NCBI RefSeq assembly: GCF_011742925.1
Contig: NZ_WAEL01000005.1
Location: forward strand, 1 to 64,000
Origin: Fibrivirga algicola
GTDB taxonomy: Bacteria; Bacteroidota; Bacteroidia; Cytophagales; Spirosomataceae
DNA length: 64,000 nt
Direction: 5' to 3'
The notes under the pieces were generated by a model. The model saw only the letters and a list, made by a program, of their open reading frames with translations. It did not search any database and was not told the DNA's origin. The position numbers were made by a program, and so were the translations under genes. Every line of letters begins with the position of its first letter. The stretch's first letter is position 1. Of this stretch, positions 35,185 through 44,970 are shown one piece after another.

Positions 35185-35823
35185 TTAGGGCTTATAATTT
35201 AGGACTTTTTCTATATCTGATCCCCGAACAACGGGTCTCCCTAATTTAATATCTAAGTCTTGAATTCTTATTTTGGGGAAGTTTATTCCGTTTGGCCCCT
35301 TAATTCCATCGTAATTTAAAATGTATAATTGAATTTCAAGTTTATCATATAAATTTAAAAGTTTGCTGAACCAGTCTTCAGACATAAAAACCTCACTCTT
35401 TAATTGTTTAAAGTTTTTAGGGATTGGGTACTTTCCCCAGTATGGAATTACGTCGCTTAATACTTTGCAGATTTCTTCTTCTTCATTGCTGAATACCAAA
35501 GATTTAACCTTTTCAGATAAAAACAGAATATTATGCCCAGAAGAAATATCTCTATGTATAATTCCATCCTTAACGTATTCTGGATTTTCAGAAATCAATA
35601 ATCCTTTAAATAGATTTTCTATTGCTAAACCCATTAATAGAAAATAAGTGCGAGAATAAAGTTTTCTATGATAATTTCCCTCATCGTGGGTAAGATAAAC
35701 AATTAATTCGTTAGAATGATTTCTCCATAATATAAGAGATGCGTCTCTTAATTCCCTAGCATAATCAAACCAGTGTTCTGGAAATGCTCTCTTAATATAT
35801 CTATCAATTCGTGATTTTTCCAT
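35185..35823 (-). CDS. AT-rich gene, HEPN-like helical protein
   Basis: 212 aa. The N-terminal half is helical with YFLLMGLAIENLFKGLLISE and a later GHNILFLSEKV, a pattern like HEPN-domain proteins of defence and toxin-antitoxin loci; I do not see a clear R-x4-6-H motif, so this is a weak assignment. The gene is far richer in A+T than its neighbours, with codons such as AAA, TTA and ATT, which suggests horizontal transfer. It lies next to the toxin-antitoxin pair. Confidence 0.55.
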   Translation of the reverse strand: MEKSRIDRYIKRAFPEHWFDYARELRDASLILWRNHSNELIVYLTHDEGNYHRKLYSRTYFLLMGLAIENLFKGLLISENPEYVKDGIIHRDISSGHNILFLSEKVKSLVFSNEEEEICKVLSDVIPYWGKYPIPKNFKQLKSEVFMSEDWFSKLLNLYDKLEIQLYILNYDGIKGPNGINFPKIRIQDLDIKLGRPVVRGSDIEKVLNYKP

Positions 35824-35915
35824 TGTCTTTTTATAAACTTATTGACCTGTCATTCTAGGAAATATTCCAGCTTCTGCAATGCCGTAAAGCAGAAGTTGGA
35901 GTTTTTAAACTCATT

Positions 35916-38900
35916 CTATTCCACCACAACCCGCCCAGCGCCGTTGTAGCTGCGGAGTTCGGGGTTGTACATGGCGTCGGCGGCGGCGGGGCCTACGATG
36001 AAACGGCCTTTCGAGACGGCGCGGACCATGTAGTAGACGGTTTTGGTTTCTGAGCCGCCCACCGAGAGATAATAGTTGACCCGGTCGTCGCGGATGTCGA
36101 AGTAATCGATGGGCGAGGCGTTTTTGATCCAGTCGAGGGTGCGCTGTTCGGCGGTGCCGTTCTGGGCGGTGGCGCCGCTGAGGCGTGGGTTTTCTACCTC
36201 GAAACCGGCGGGCAGCAGGTCGGTCAGCACCACGTTCTTCACCGGTAAGCCCGATTGGCTGCTCAGGGTCAGCTTCACCACAACCAGGTCGTTTTGCTTG
36301 AAGCGCGTCTGCACGGCCCCATCGCGGCTCAGGTACGTCCGGCGCACGATCAGGCCACGGTCTTCGTCAAGAACCATCCCTGATGTCGGTACGCCTTCGC
36401 TTTGGCCGAAATAATACAGGCTTCCGCTGCCTTTGGCGGTCAGCGTCAGCGGTTGGCCGGTGGGGAGTCGGCGGAGGGTGACGTCGGTGCCGGTAAACGC
36501 ACCCAAGGCTTTTCCAGCGGCGGTCAGCGTAGCGGTGGCGGTGCTGTTGGCGTTCTGCTTGGCCAGCTTGCCGAGGGCCAGAAACGCAAAAGCGGCCTCC
36601 TGCGTATTCAGGTAATCGGCCTGCTGCACCGCGCCAGCCAGTTGCCGGGCCAGCGTCGGAATCTGCAAATTGTCGGGATCGGTGTCGACCAGGTTGCTCA
36701 GCACCAGCGCCACGTTGCGGATCGGCGAGGCGTAACTGTCGCCGGTTTCGCGGCCCATCGTTCCGTCGGCAAACTGCTTCGGCAGGAGGGACGCGCTGCT
36801 TGCCTGATCGCCGAGGCGGGCGTAGGTCGTTGCCAGCAGGTAGCGTCCGTCGGTGGTGAGCAACGTACCGGCCGATTCCTTGTAGACGCTCATGGCGGCG
36901 CGGTTCGGTTTTTCGGCCAGCGCCAGCACATACAGGCCGTAGAGATTCGTCCGGCTCGCCACGGTGCGGTCGGTGCGTGACCCGTCTTCGTTCATCACCG
37001 ACACCGTTTCGGTGCGGTTGTTGCCCGTCAGCGTCGTGAGGCGGTCAATGAGTTTGCTCTTCACCGTGGCGTTGGCTTCAAAACCCGCTTTTTCGGCTTC
37101 GACCATGAAATGCAGCGCATAGGCCGTGGCCCACGGGTCTTCCACGTTGTAGCCCGGCCAGAGCGTGACGCCGCCGTTGAACAGTTGCCGGTTTTCGATC
37201 TGCTGCAACGCCTGCTGAATGTTCGTCGCCGGGTTATAGTCCGACTCGCCATTGCGGACGAAGTAGACCGTGCCCTGCCGAACCGTTTTGGTCAGGTCGG
37301 CGAAGTAGAGCTGCGGAAACGCTTTCGAGATGGTCTGTTCCGTGCAGCCGTGCGGGTAGCCCAGCAAATAGCTCAGCGTTTTGGCGTACTGTACCACCGG
37401 CGACCGGCTGATGGTGAGGCTGCTGCGCGTGGTGCCAGGTAGGAAATTGCCCGTCAGCGTCAGGGCCTGGGTACGTCCACCCGCCACCACGCCCGCCACC
37501 GTGGTTTTCTGCAACGGCGCGGCGGGGCGAACGGTGATGTCGGTTTTCTCGACAAACGTTTTGCCCATCGCATTCACCGTCACCGTAATGTCGCCCGGTC
37601 CCACGCCGCCCGTAGCCCGGATGCGGAACGTCGTGCGGCTTTCGCGCCCCGGCTGAACGGTCAGCGACTGCGACACGCTGCGCCCCGAATCGGCCACCAC
37701 CTGAAGCGGCCCGCTGACGGTGACTTTCGCCACCACCCCGGCGGCTTTGCTGGTGGTGTTGCTCAGGTTGACGGGCATGTTCAGCTCATCGCCGGGCGAC
37801 AGAAAACGCGGAATGCCGGGGCTGATCACGATCGGGTCCGACACGGTCATGCCCTGCTCGCCCGACCCGAAGGCGTTGTCTTTGTAGGCTACGGCCATCA
37901 CGCGCAACGTACCCGAGAACTGCGGAATGTCGATGGTGTATTCGGCTTCGCCCGAGCTGGTGGCTTTGAGTACGCCGCTCCAGAGCGCCACCAGTTGCAC
38001 GCGCTTGTTGCTTAGCGGATTCACGCGCCGTTCCAGATCGTAGCCGTCACCGCCACTGCTCGATCGGCTGCGGAGCGACAGTTCGGGATACAGCAAGGCG
38101 TAGCCATCGGACGGGATCACTTCCAGCGCCCGTTTCTGGAAAAAATAACCGTGCGGATCGGGCGTTTTGAAGTTCTTCAACTGCAAAATCCCCTCGTCGA
38201 CCACCGCCACTGTCACCGAGGCGTTGGCCTTCGTTTTCACGCGGATGGTCTGTTTCGTCTTGGAAAACGACTTCGCCACGGCCTCTATCGCCACCGGCAG
38301 TTTGGTATCGGGGTCGGTTACGGCCACCGAGGCAAAACCGTGGGCGACGGTCAGAGGGAGGTCGGTGCCGTCCATGGCGCGGATGAGCGTAGCCGTGACG
38401 TAGGCGTTGGGCAGGTGCTCGTCGTCGACGGAAAATGTCCATTCGGCGGCTTTGTTTTCGGTCGTTAACCAGCTGTGGGTCAGTACGCCGCTGCGCTCTA
38501 CCGTCACCAGGATTTTCCCCTCGAACGGGGCTTTGAACAGGACTTTGACCTTATCGCCGGTTTCGTAGCTCGGCTTGTCGAATTCCATCAACACCTCGCC
38601 TTCGGTGCTCACTTCAAACGACGAAGCCGATGTGCTGCCGTAGCCATAGGCGTAGAAATCAGCCGCCGTGTACCCGACAGCGCCGGGGCGACGTACCCGT
38701 ACCTCGTACTCACCCGAGACCGTGGGGACGTACCTGAACGGCATGGGTTTCGCGCCGAGACTCAGCGTGTTGGTGTACACGATCTTCTCGCGGCGTTTGC
38801 TGCTGTATTTGATCTGCCCGTCGGCCTGTTTTTCGGTCACGGTCTGGTAATCGTACCGCACCACGTCGACCTGCGCCTTCGCCGATTGCGGTTGCCCGTC

Positions 38901-41477
38901 CTTGTTCAGGCCTACGACCTCAACGGCCAGCGGCGTGTTGGTGGTCAGGTACGTATCGGCCAGCCGGATGCCGTAGAACACATCCTGCGTTTGCACATCC
39001 AGGCGGCGGAGGCGGTTCACGGGTCGGCCATTTTCGTCGAACACCGTCACGAACAGCTTGGCTTCGAGCAATCCAATGTCGCGGTAATCGGCGGGGATGG
39101 GGAAGCTCTCGGTAGCCTGTCCGGCGGCGTTGGTCCGGCCCTGCCGCAGCGTTTTCTCGAACGACGTGGGTACGCCCGTTGCCTCGGCAGGAATGCTGAA
39201 CGTGTAGGCTCCGTAGCCTTTGGGGGCAAAGACGCGGCGTTTCAGTTGTAATTCCACTTCGTAAGCGCGGTCTGACGCGGGTGGCCCGAACAGGTTCTGC
39301 GCCGTAGCCGACAGCACGATCGTTTGCCCCGCCTTGTAGCTCTCCTGCGCCGTCTTCACGTCGACCTTGATGCGGTCGGGAATAAACTCTTCAATGCTGA
39401 TGGCTTGGGAGGTCAGCAGCGTATTGCTGGCGTTCAGCACCTCCACGGTGTAGCTGCCCGTCACGGCGGCGGGGTCTACCGGTACGTCGGTTTGCACGGA
39501 GCCCTGCTCGTCGGTCACCTTGCGGAACACGCGGTACTCGCTGCCGTTGGGCATCAGCACGCGCACCGTCAGCGGAACCTCGGCCACTGTAGTTTTGCTG
39601 CCCGCTTCAGGGCGGATAACGGTGTTCAGGTGAATGGTTTCGCCGGGGCGGTAAATGTTGCGGTCGCCATAGACGAAGGCGTTCAGGCCCGTCGCATTCG
39701 TGCATTTGCCGTCCACCTCGAAGCGCGACGTTTCCACCTGCGTGTCGGTCAGGTGCAGGAAATTGAAGTCGTCGCCTGTCCGGGCCGTGAGCATGGCGAT
39801 GGTGAAGCCTGGCGCTTTCTCCTGGATCTTCTCGAATTTGACAAAGCCCTTTCCGTCCGTCTTCAGCGTGTACACCGACTGGTTATTGCTGCTGATCAGC
39901 GAAATCTCCACGCCATCGAGCGGCTCGGCACTCTGGATGGAATTGGCCCAAACCAGCAGATCGGTATCCGTTTTCCGGGCAATCAGGCCAATATCCGAGA
40001 TCGACACCAGTTGTGTCGCCGATACGTAGGCCTCGTCTTTCGACTGCACCGATACCAGATACGCGCCACGCAACGGCCGTTCCCGATCACCGCCGCCCTG
40101 CTCAGGAATGGACAGGTTCAGCGCCGACACACCGCGCACTTTCGGCAAATCGCTCGTCTGTACCGTCTTGTCGACCAGCACGCTGCTCAGGTCGCCTTCT
40201 TCGTCGTTGCCGTAGGTATACGTACCCGACGGACCCCAGGTCGCATTTTCGCCACTGCCCTGCTGCACGTAGGCCTCGTAGCGGTTATTTTTCAGGTAAT
40301 GCAGCAGGTTGTTTTCGTACAGCCGCGCAATTTTTACCTGCACTTTTTCCACGTTCGTAATGCTCAGTCCCACATTTCGCGACCCTTTCGACGATAGGTA
40401 AAGCGCGTTTTTCGTGGCGAATTGCAGTCCGGCGGGCATTTTTCCGAAAAACATATCGCGCGTAACGGGCTCATCGAGTTTGGTATTCAGTACGCCGCGC
40501 ATGGCCTCGGTGAAAGTGATCACGTAGGTGTCTGTCTCGTTGAAATCGCCTTTGATCAGCAGGCCGTTGTCGGTGAGTTCGGCGGTGGTGGCCAGAGCGG
40601 GCTGAATGGTGTAGTACTGGCTCAGGTTCTGGGTTGGTTGTAGCGTTTGGGTCGTCACCACGCGCACCGTTCCCTGCCGATTGGCATAGCCCGTTTGCAC
40701 GTCTACCACCTCCAGCTTCGCGCGGGTAGGCAGCGTGGCGGTTTGCTCAATGGCCTCGGTGCTCGTATAGGCCGTGTTGGGCACTTTCACGCCTTTATCG
40801 ACGGTCAGGATCAGCGGCTGCTCATTGTCGGCACTGGGCGCGTCGGTCAGGGTCACCACCAGGCCGCCGCCCGAGAGTGCATCGCCCTGCGCCTGAATCG
40901 GTCCCGCCGTTACGGTCGCTTCGTCCGCTTTGATGCCCAGCCGGGAAGCTACCTCCGCCGCCGAAACCGGGTAGTTGAACCGAAGCCGCGTTTTGGCCAC
41001 CGGCTGTCCCGACGTACCTGTACCGTTGCCCGTCGCGCGTGTCCACCACGTTTCGGTACCGACCAGTTGCAGGTAGGGCGTATGAAATTCGATTTCCTCA
41101 CCCGATACGCTCAGGTCTTTGTCGGTGGCATTCCTGAGCAGCTCTTTCGACAGTTCGGCGCGGTAATTCGTGGCCGGATCGAAGGCCGTAGCGGGCGAAA
41201 ACACCAGCTCGCTCGGCGACGTCCATTTGAATTGCCCTTTCACAGCGGGCTTAAACGTGATGTAGGGCGTTGACTCCCATACGTCGGCCTGCGCGCCGTT
41301 CCCATCCGGTCCGACGTTTTTGTTAAAGGAAAAAACCAGGTTTTGCGACTGCTGAATCTCGTCTTCGAAGTTCTGGCCAACCACCGAAACAGTATTCGAT
41401 AAACGGGCGCAGTGCGACAGCGTCAGCGTGACGGTCAGGAGTGCCAGCCACAGGCGGGCAGAGGCAGAAAAGGACAT
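35916..41477 (-). CDS. alpha-2-macroglobulin family lipoprotein with thioester
   Basis: 1853 aa. A lipoprotein signal ends at Cys23 (LSHC). Multiple MG (macroglobulin) beta-sandwich domains follow. A bait-like region near residue 1060 is followed by the complement-type domain with YPHGCTEQ, where Cys1378 starts the internal thioester motif CxEQ, and a helical TED domain. Bacterial A2Ms trap proteases in the periplasm and are commonly encoded beside pbpC; no pbpC gene is within the window. The gene is GC-rich and intact. The C-terminal domain shows no sorting signal. Confidence 0.92.
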   Translation of the reverse strand: MSFSASARLWLALLTVTLTLSHCARLSNTVSVVGQNFEDEIQQSQNLVFSFNKNVGPDGNGAQADVWESTPYITFKPAVKGQFKWTSPSELVFSPATAFDPATNYRAELSKELLRNATDKDLSVSGEEIEFHTPYLQLVGTETWWTRATGNGTGTSGQPVAKTRLRFNYPVSAAEVASRLGIKADEATVTAGPIQAQGDALSGGGLVVTLTDAPSADNEQPLILTVDKGVKVPNTAYTSTEAIEQTATLPTRAKLEVVDVQTGYANRQGTVRVVTTQTLQPTQNLSQYYTIQPALATTAELTDNGLLIKGDFNETDTYVITFTEAMRGVLNTKLDEPVTRDMFFGKMPAGLQFATKNALYLSSKGSRNVGLSITNVEKVQVKIARLYENNLLHYLKNNRYEAYVQQGSGENATWGPSGTYTYGNDEEGDLSSVLVDKTVQTSDLPKVRGVSALNLSIPEQGGGDRERPLRGAYLVSVQSKDEAYVSATQLVSISDIGLIARKTDTDLLVWANSIQSAEPLDGVEISLISSNNQSVYTLKTDGKGFVKFEKIQEKAPGFTIAMLTARTGDDFNFLHLTDTQVETSRFEVDGKCTNATGLNAFVYGDRNIYRPGETIHLNTVIRPEAGSKTTVAEVPLTVRVLMPNGSEYRVFRKVTDEQGSVQTDVPVDPAAVTGSYTVEVLNASNTLLTSQAISIEEFIPDRIKVDVKTAQESYKAGQTIVLSATAQNLFGPPASDRAYEVELQLKRRVFAPKGYGAYTFSIPAEATGVPTSFEKTLRQGRTNAAGQATESFPIPADYRDIGLLEAKLFVTVFDENGRPVNRLRRLDVQTQDVFYGIRLADTYLTTNTPLAVEVVGLNKDGQPQSAKAQVDVVRYDYQTVTEKQADGQIKYSSKRREKIVYTNTLSLGAKPMPFRYVPTVSGEYEVRVRRPGAVGYTAADFYAYGYGSTSASSFEVSTEGEVLMEFDKPSYETGDKVKVLFKAPFEGKILVTVERSGVLTHSWLTTENKAAEWTFSVDDEHLPNAYVTATLIRAMDGTDLPLTVAHGFASVAVTDPDTKLPVAIEAVAKSFSKTKQTIRVKTKANASVTVAVVDEGILQLKNFKTPDPHGYFFQKRALEVIPSDGYALLYPELSLRSRSSSGGDGYDLERRVNPLSNKRVQLVALWSGVLKATSSGEAEYTIDIPQFSGTLRVMAVAYKDNAFGSGEQGMTVSDPIVISPGIPRFLSPGDELNMPVNLSNTTSKAAGVVAKVTVSGPLQVVADSGRSVSQSLTVQPGRESRTTFRIRATGGVGPGDITVTVNAMGKTFVEKTDITVRPAAPLQKTTVAGVVAGGRTQALTLTGNFLPGTTRSSLTISRSPVVQYAKTLSYLLGYPHGCTEQTISKAFPQLYFADLTKTVRQGTVYFVRNGESDYNPATNIQQALQQIENRQLFNGGVTLWPGYNVEDPWATAYALHFMVEAEKAGFEANATVKSKLIDRLTTLTGNNRTETVSVMNEDGSRTDRTVASRTNLYGLYVLALAEKPNRAAMSVYKESAGTLLTTDGRYLLATTYARLGDQASSASLLPKQFADGTMGRETGDSYASPIRNVALVLSNLVDTDPDNLQIPTLARQLAGAVQQADYLNTQEAAFAFLALGKLAKQNANSTATATLTAAGKALGAFTGTDVTLRRLPTGQPLTLTAKGSGSLYYFGQSEGVPTSGMVLDEDRGLIVRRTYLSRDGAVQTRFKQNDLVVVKLTLSSQSGLPVKNVVLTDLLPAGFEVENPRLSGATAQNGTAEQRTLDWIKNASPIDYFDIRDDRVNYYLSVGGSETKTVYYMVRAVSKGRFIVGPAAADAMYNPELRSYNGAGRVVVE

Positions 41478-41668
41478 GAATGGTACAGGTTTATGCTGCT
41501 AATAAACGCAGAAAACCAGTGCCTTTCGCGTATGCGCCGTGCGAAGGGAGTGAATGTATTTTGTACGGTAGTGGGGTGGGTTAGCCTCAAAAGCCGATGC
41601 TGGATATGTTTCCCTGTCGAAGGGCACCACTGGCGAAAGCATCCTATGGCAAGAAGCTTCTCTCTAGT

Positions 41669-42187
41669 CTACGAACTCGCCAGCACGCAGGCCGACGCGT
41701 TGAGCAGGTTATCGGCAATGCAATCCCCAGCGGCTTGATCAGCCGAAGCGTGGGTAACGTGCACCGTCTTAACACCCACGCGGCGACCGGCAAGCATATC
41801 GCGCAGGGCATCGCCGATCATCCACGATTGCGATACGTCGATGTTGTACTTGGCGATGGCCTTTTCAAGCATCAGTGACTCCGGTTTGCGCGTCAGCGAA
41901 CGCGTCGTGTAATCGGGATGGTGCGGGCTGTAATAAATATCGTCGATCAGGTGGCCGCACTTTTCCTGTAGGTACGTATGGCAACGCATTACATCGTCGC
42001 GGGTGTAGAGCCCTTTGGCAATTCCGGCCTGATTAGTAATCACGATGAGCATGTACCCTGCCTCTTTAAGACGGCGAAGGCCTTCCACAACACCATCCGG
42101 AATGATGAAGTCTTCGACCCGGTATACGTAATCGGTTCTGTCTTCATTCAATACACCGTCGCGGTCCAGGAAGATGCACTTATTCAT
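41669..42187 (-). CDS. HAD-family phosphatase (GmhB/HisB-like)
   Basis: 172 aa from Met 42187. LDRDGVLNEDR carries the nucleophile Asp and acid Asp, VITNQAG gives motif II, and MIGDALRDML motif IV. Enzymes of this group remove a phosphate from heptose bisphosphate or histidinol phosphate. The usual zinc loop (Cys-Pro-His-His ... Cys-x-Cys) is here SPHHPDYTTRSLTRKPE, with no cysteines, so it belongs to a zinc-free branch or has lost the metal. Confidence 0.82.
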   Translation of the reverse strand: MNKCIFLDRDGVLNEDRTDYVYRVEDFIIPDGVVEGLRRLKEAGYMLIVITNQAGIAKGLYTRDDVMRCHTYLQEKCGHLIDDIYYSPHHPDYTTRSLTRKPESLMLEKAIAKYNIDVSQSWMIGDALRDMLAGRRVGVKTVHVTHASADQAAGDCIADNLLNASACVLASS

Positions 42188-42234
42188 GGTTGAACTGGAA
42201 ATTGGTTTGGGAGCTGGGGGCAATATACACATAT

Positions 42235-42265
42235 AATTACATTATTTCATTAACTAATTGTAATT
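42235..42265. repeat. 7-bp inverted repeat upstream of the FGE-type gene
   Basis: AATTACA (42235-42241) and TGTAATT (42259-42265) in an AT-rich region between divergent genes. It could be an operator; I see no exact -7 box nearby. Confidence 0.3.
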
Positions 42266-42355
42266 AATCAAGCAAAAAATAGATCGTATGGTTTATAATA
42301 AGGTAGTTTGTTTACTAGATCGCTTTCTGGTGATACGTGATAGACAACGTTTTTT

Positions 42356-43354
42356 ATGATTCGTTTAACGGTTTTAGTACTTCTCGCTCTCTCTACTTAT
42401 CAGCAGTCGGTTGCGCAGACAACCACTTTTTCTTCCTACACGCAAGTCATTACGGGTAGTAATCAGACCTACCCCATGCAGGCAATTCCGGGCGGAACGT
42501 ACCTCATGGGCAGCCCCGCTACTGAAAAAGGCCGCAAGCCTGACGAGGGGCCGCAACACAAGGTTACGCTTGAGCCCTTCTGGATGGGTAAGTATGAGAT
42601 TACCTGGGATATCTACGATTTGTTTACTACGAAGAACATCGAAAAGGAAATGGCCGCCCGCTATCCTGAGAACGCCGATCTGAGTAAAACAGATGCTACA
42701 ACCCGGCCCAGTCCATCGTACGTCGACATGTCGTTTGGTATGGGACGGACGGGGTATCCGGCCATTAACATGACCCAGTATGCAGCGGTCAAATTCTGTG
42801 CCTGGCTGTACGACAAAACCGGAATTTTCTACCGGTTGCCTACCGAAGCCGAATGGGAGTACGCCTGTCGCGCCGGCACCGCCACACCCTATTCGTTTGG
42901 TGCCGATTCGAAATTGCTGGGTACGTATGCCGTGTACAAAGCCAACAGCGGCGGGGGATACAAGAAAATTGGCACCAAAAAACCCAACGCTTTTGGCCTG
43001 CACGACATGCACGGTAACGTGATGGAATGGACCCAGGATCAGTACATTACCGATTATTATGCGCAAGTGGCCAAAGGCCTGGTGAAAGAGCCATATGCCC
43101 CCCGCAAGACGCTGTATCCGAACAGTGTTCGCGGCGGCTCGTGGGACGATGACGCCACCATCCTACGCTCGGCCGCCCGCACGCCATCTGACCCCGCCTG
43201 GAAAGTGATCGACCCGCAAAGCCCTAAATCTGATTGGTGGATGACCTCGGCTTCATTCTGCGGTTTCCGCATCGTGCGCCCACTCAAAACGCCATCGACT
43301 GAAGAAATCAGAGCGTATTACGATATCAAACCGATCAAAGATTACGGGTATTAA
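42356..43354 (+). CDS. secreted formylglycine-generating-enzyme-domain protein (SUMF1 fold)
   Basis: 332 aa with signal peptide (MIRLTVLVLLALSTYQQSVAQ). The FGE-sulfatase pattern is complete: IPGGTYLMGS, YEITWDIYD, YRLPTEAEWEYACRAGTATPYSFG, HGNVMEWTQD, VRGGSWDDD and SFCGFRIVRPL. True FGE uses a Cys pair near the C-terminus; only one is evident here, so this is more likely a binding or scaffold member of the fold than a sulfatase-activating enzyme. Confidence 0.85.
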   Translation: MIRLTVLVLLALSTYQQSVAQTTTFSSYTQVITGSNQTYPMQAIPGGTYLMGSPATEKGRKPDEGPQHKVTLEPFWMGKYEITWDIYDLFTTKNIEKEMAARYPENADLSKTDATTRPSPSYVDMSFGMGRTGYPAINMTQYAAVKFCAWLYDKTGIFYRLPTEAEWEYACRAGTATPYSFGADSKLLGTYAVYKANSGGGYKKIGTKKPNAFGLHDMHGNVMEWTQDQYITDYYAQVAKGLVKEPYAPRKTLYPNSVRGGSWDDDATILRSAARTPSDPAWKVIDPQSPKSDWWMTSASFCGFRIVRPLKTPSTEEIRAYYDIKPIKDYGY

Positions 43355-43436
43355 ATTGAATGTGGCTTCGCGCTAAGTACCGGCTTCGCTAGGTAGGCCC
43401 TTCGACATGCTCATTTATAAGTGCAAGAGCCCAAGC

Positions 43437-43486
43437 AAAAGGGGTGTTTCTTTCCAATGATCTCGTTGGAAGGAAACACCCCTTTT
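43437..43486. terminator. bidirectional terminator between the FGE-type gene and susD
   Basis: A long stem (43437-43457 with 43466-43486, one mismatch) has As on its left and Ts on its right, and lies between the convergent stops at 43354 (+) and 43521 (-). Confidence 0.8.
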
Positions 43487-43520
43487 TTGTTTCGCTGGCC
43501 GAGGCTAACGAAACAGCGGC

Positions 43521-44957
43521 TTAGTAACCCGAATTTTGCGGGAACGTAGACGGGTTGTTGTACGTGTCGATTTCCGACTGCGGAATGGGGTACACGAGCC
43601 GGTTGGCGGGCACCGTAATGCCCGTTACCTTTAGGGCGTCTACTGCCCTCCCCGTGCGGACCAGATCAAACCAGCGGTCGTTTTCCAGCGCCAGTTCGAG
43701 GCGACGCTCGTTAATAACGGCATCACGGAAAGCGGCCTGGGTACCGATCTGCGCTTCGGTGTAGAGCGGAACACCTGCCCGCGAACGTACCTGGTTCAGG
43801 GCGGTAAGAGCGTCGGCGCTAAATTGGGTGCCTGATTCGGTCAGGGCTTCAGCATAGAGCAGCAGTACGTCGGCGTAGCGCAGCACGGGAAAGTCATTGC
43901 CCACGTCGTTGGTCGATGAAAATTCATCGTAAAATTTCCGGGGCACTACGTTTACGTTGCTTGGCACCGGAATTTGCACCGTCAGCGCCCGACGCGTATC
44001 GCCCGCCGGGTACGCCGCCCGGAGCGACGCTTCGATGTTGTCGCCGATGTTGGTGCCGTACCAGAGCGAATGCCCTTCTGGTAATGCCCCGCCAACGCCT
44101 TTCTTGAACTTCACCGCGAACAGGATCTCGGCGTTATTCTTATTGGCAACGGCAAACACGTCGGCCACGTTGGGCAGCAGCCGGTACGTACCTGAGGTGA
44201 CGACGTCGCGCAGTACTGTGGCCGCCTGACTAAACTTCTTTTCGGTTACCAGCACCTTACCCAGTAACCCTTTGGCCGCCCCCGACGTGGCCCGACCTAC
44301 ATCGGCGCCCGTGTAGCTGGCGGGTAAATTCGCCGCTGCGTCGGTCAGGTCTTTTTCAATGGCCGCATACACATCGGCCACTTCATTGCGGATATACGAA
44401 CGCGAATCGGTGGTGGTACCGGCTTTCAGCACCAGCGGCACTTTTCCCCACAGGCGAACCAGGTTGAAGTACGACAACGCCCGAATAAACTGCGCTTCGC
44501 CTTTGTAGCGGTTTTTCAGCGCATTGTCGAACGTCACCGCGTCGATCTTGTCGAGAATCAGGTTACTGCGGTTGATACCGGTATACAGGCTGCCCCAGGT
44601 ATCGCGCAGGATCGAGTTGGTAGTCGGCTCAATGAACCGGTCAACGTTGTAGCGAAGCCCCGCGTTAGACGACGGGTCATTGTCGAGCACATTGTCACTG
44701 CGGGCTTCGAGCAGAGTGTTGAAATCACCCCCGTACTGACTGGCTGATTGCAGCACGTCGTAGGCACCGTTCACCGCATTACCAAAATCATTGGCGGTCT
44801 GGTAAAAGTTATCGACGTTCGGTTGCGACTGGGGTTTCAGATCCAGAAAGCCCTGCTGGCACGCCGAAAGGCCCGCTATCAGCAGCGAAAGGGCAACCGT
44901 CTTGCGCAGTGATCCACGAAAGACCGACTGCTGGATAGGATGTGTTTCCTTGTTCAT
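43521..44957 (-). CDS. SusD/RagB nutrient-binding lipoprotein
   Basis: 478 aa; lipobox LSAC with Cys33. Helical SusD fold with FLDLKPQSQPNVDNFYQTANDF near the N-terminus, IRALSYFNLVRLWG, and a C-terminal RADVLLLYAEALTESGT-type region and ERRLELALENDRWFDLVRTG. It caps the barrel of the SusC partner encoded 13 nt upstream and helps capture glycans or peptides. No glycosidase is adjacent, so the substrate is unknown. Confidence 0.95.
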   Translation of the reverse strand: MNKETHPIQQSVFRGSLRKTVALSLLIAGLSACQQGFLDLKPQSQPNVDNFYQTANDFGNAVNGAYDVLQSASQYGGDFNTLLEARSDNVLDNDPSSNAGLRYNVDRFIEPTTNSILRDTWGSLYTGINRSNLILDKIDAVTFDNALKNRYKGEAQFIRALSYFNLVRLWGKVPLVLKAGTTTDSRSYIRNEVADVYAAIEKDLTDAAANLPASYTGADVGRATSGAAKGLLGKVLVTEKKFSQAATVLRDVVTSGTYRLLPNVADVFAVANKNNAEILFAVKFKKGVGGALPEGHSLWYGTNIGDNIEASLRAAYPAGDTRRALTVQIPVPSNVNVVPRKFYDEFSSTNDVGNDFPVLRYADVLLLYAEALTESGTQFSADALTALNQVRSRAGVPLYTEAQIGTQAAFRDAVINERRLELALENDRWFDLVRTGRAVDALKVTGITVPANRLVYPIPQSEIDTYNNPSTFPQNSGY

Positions 44958-44970
44958 AAAGTTGGGTGGT

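Noticed and set aside
38475-40397. Long open frames opposite the alpha-2-macroglobulin gene (38475-39251, 39324-40397)
   Set aside because: GC-rich antisense shadows; no recognisable protein and the minus-strand gene is intact across them.
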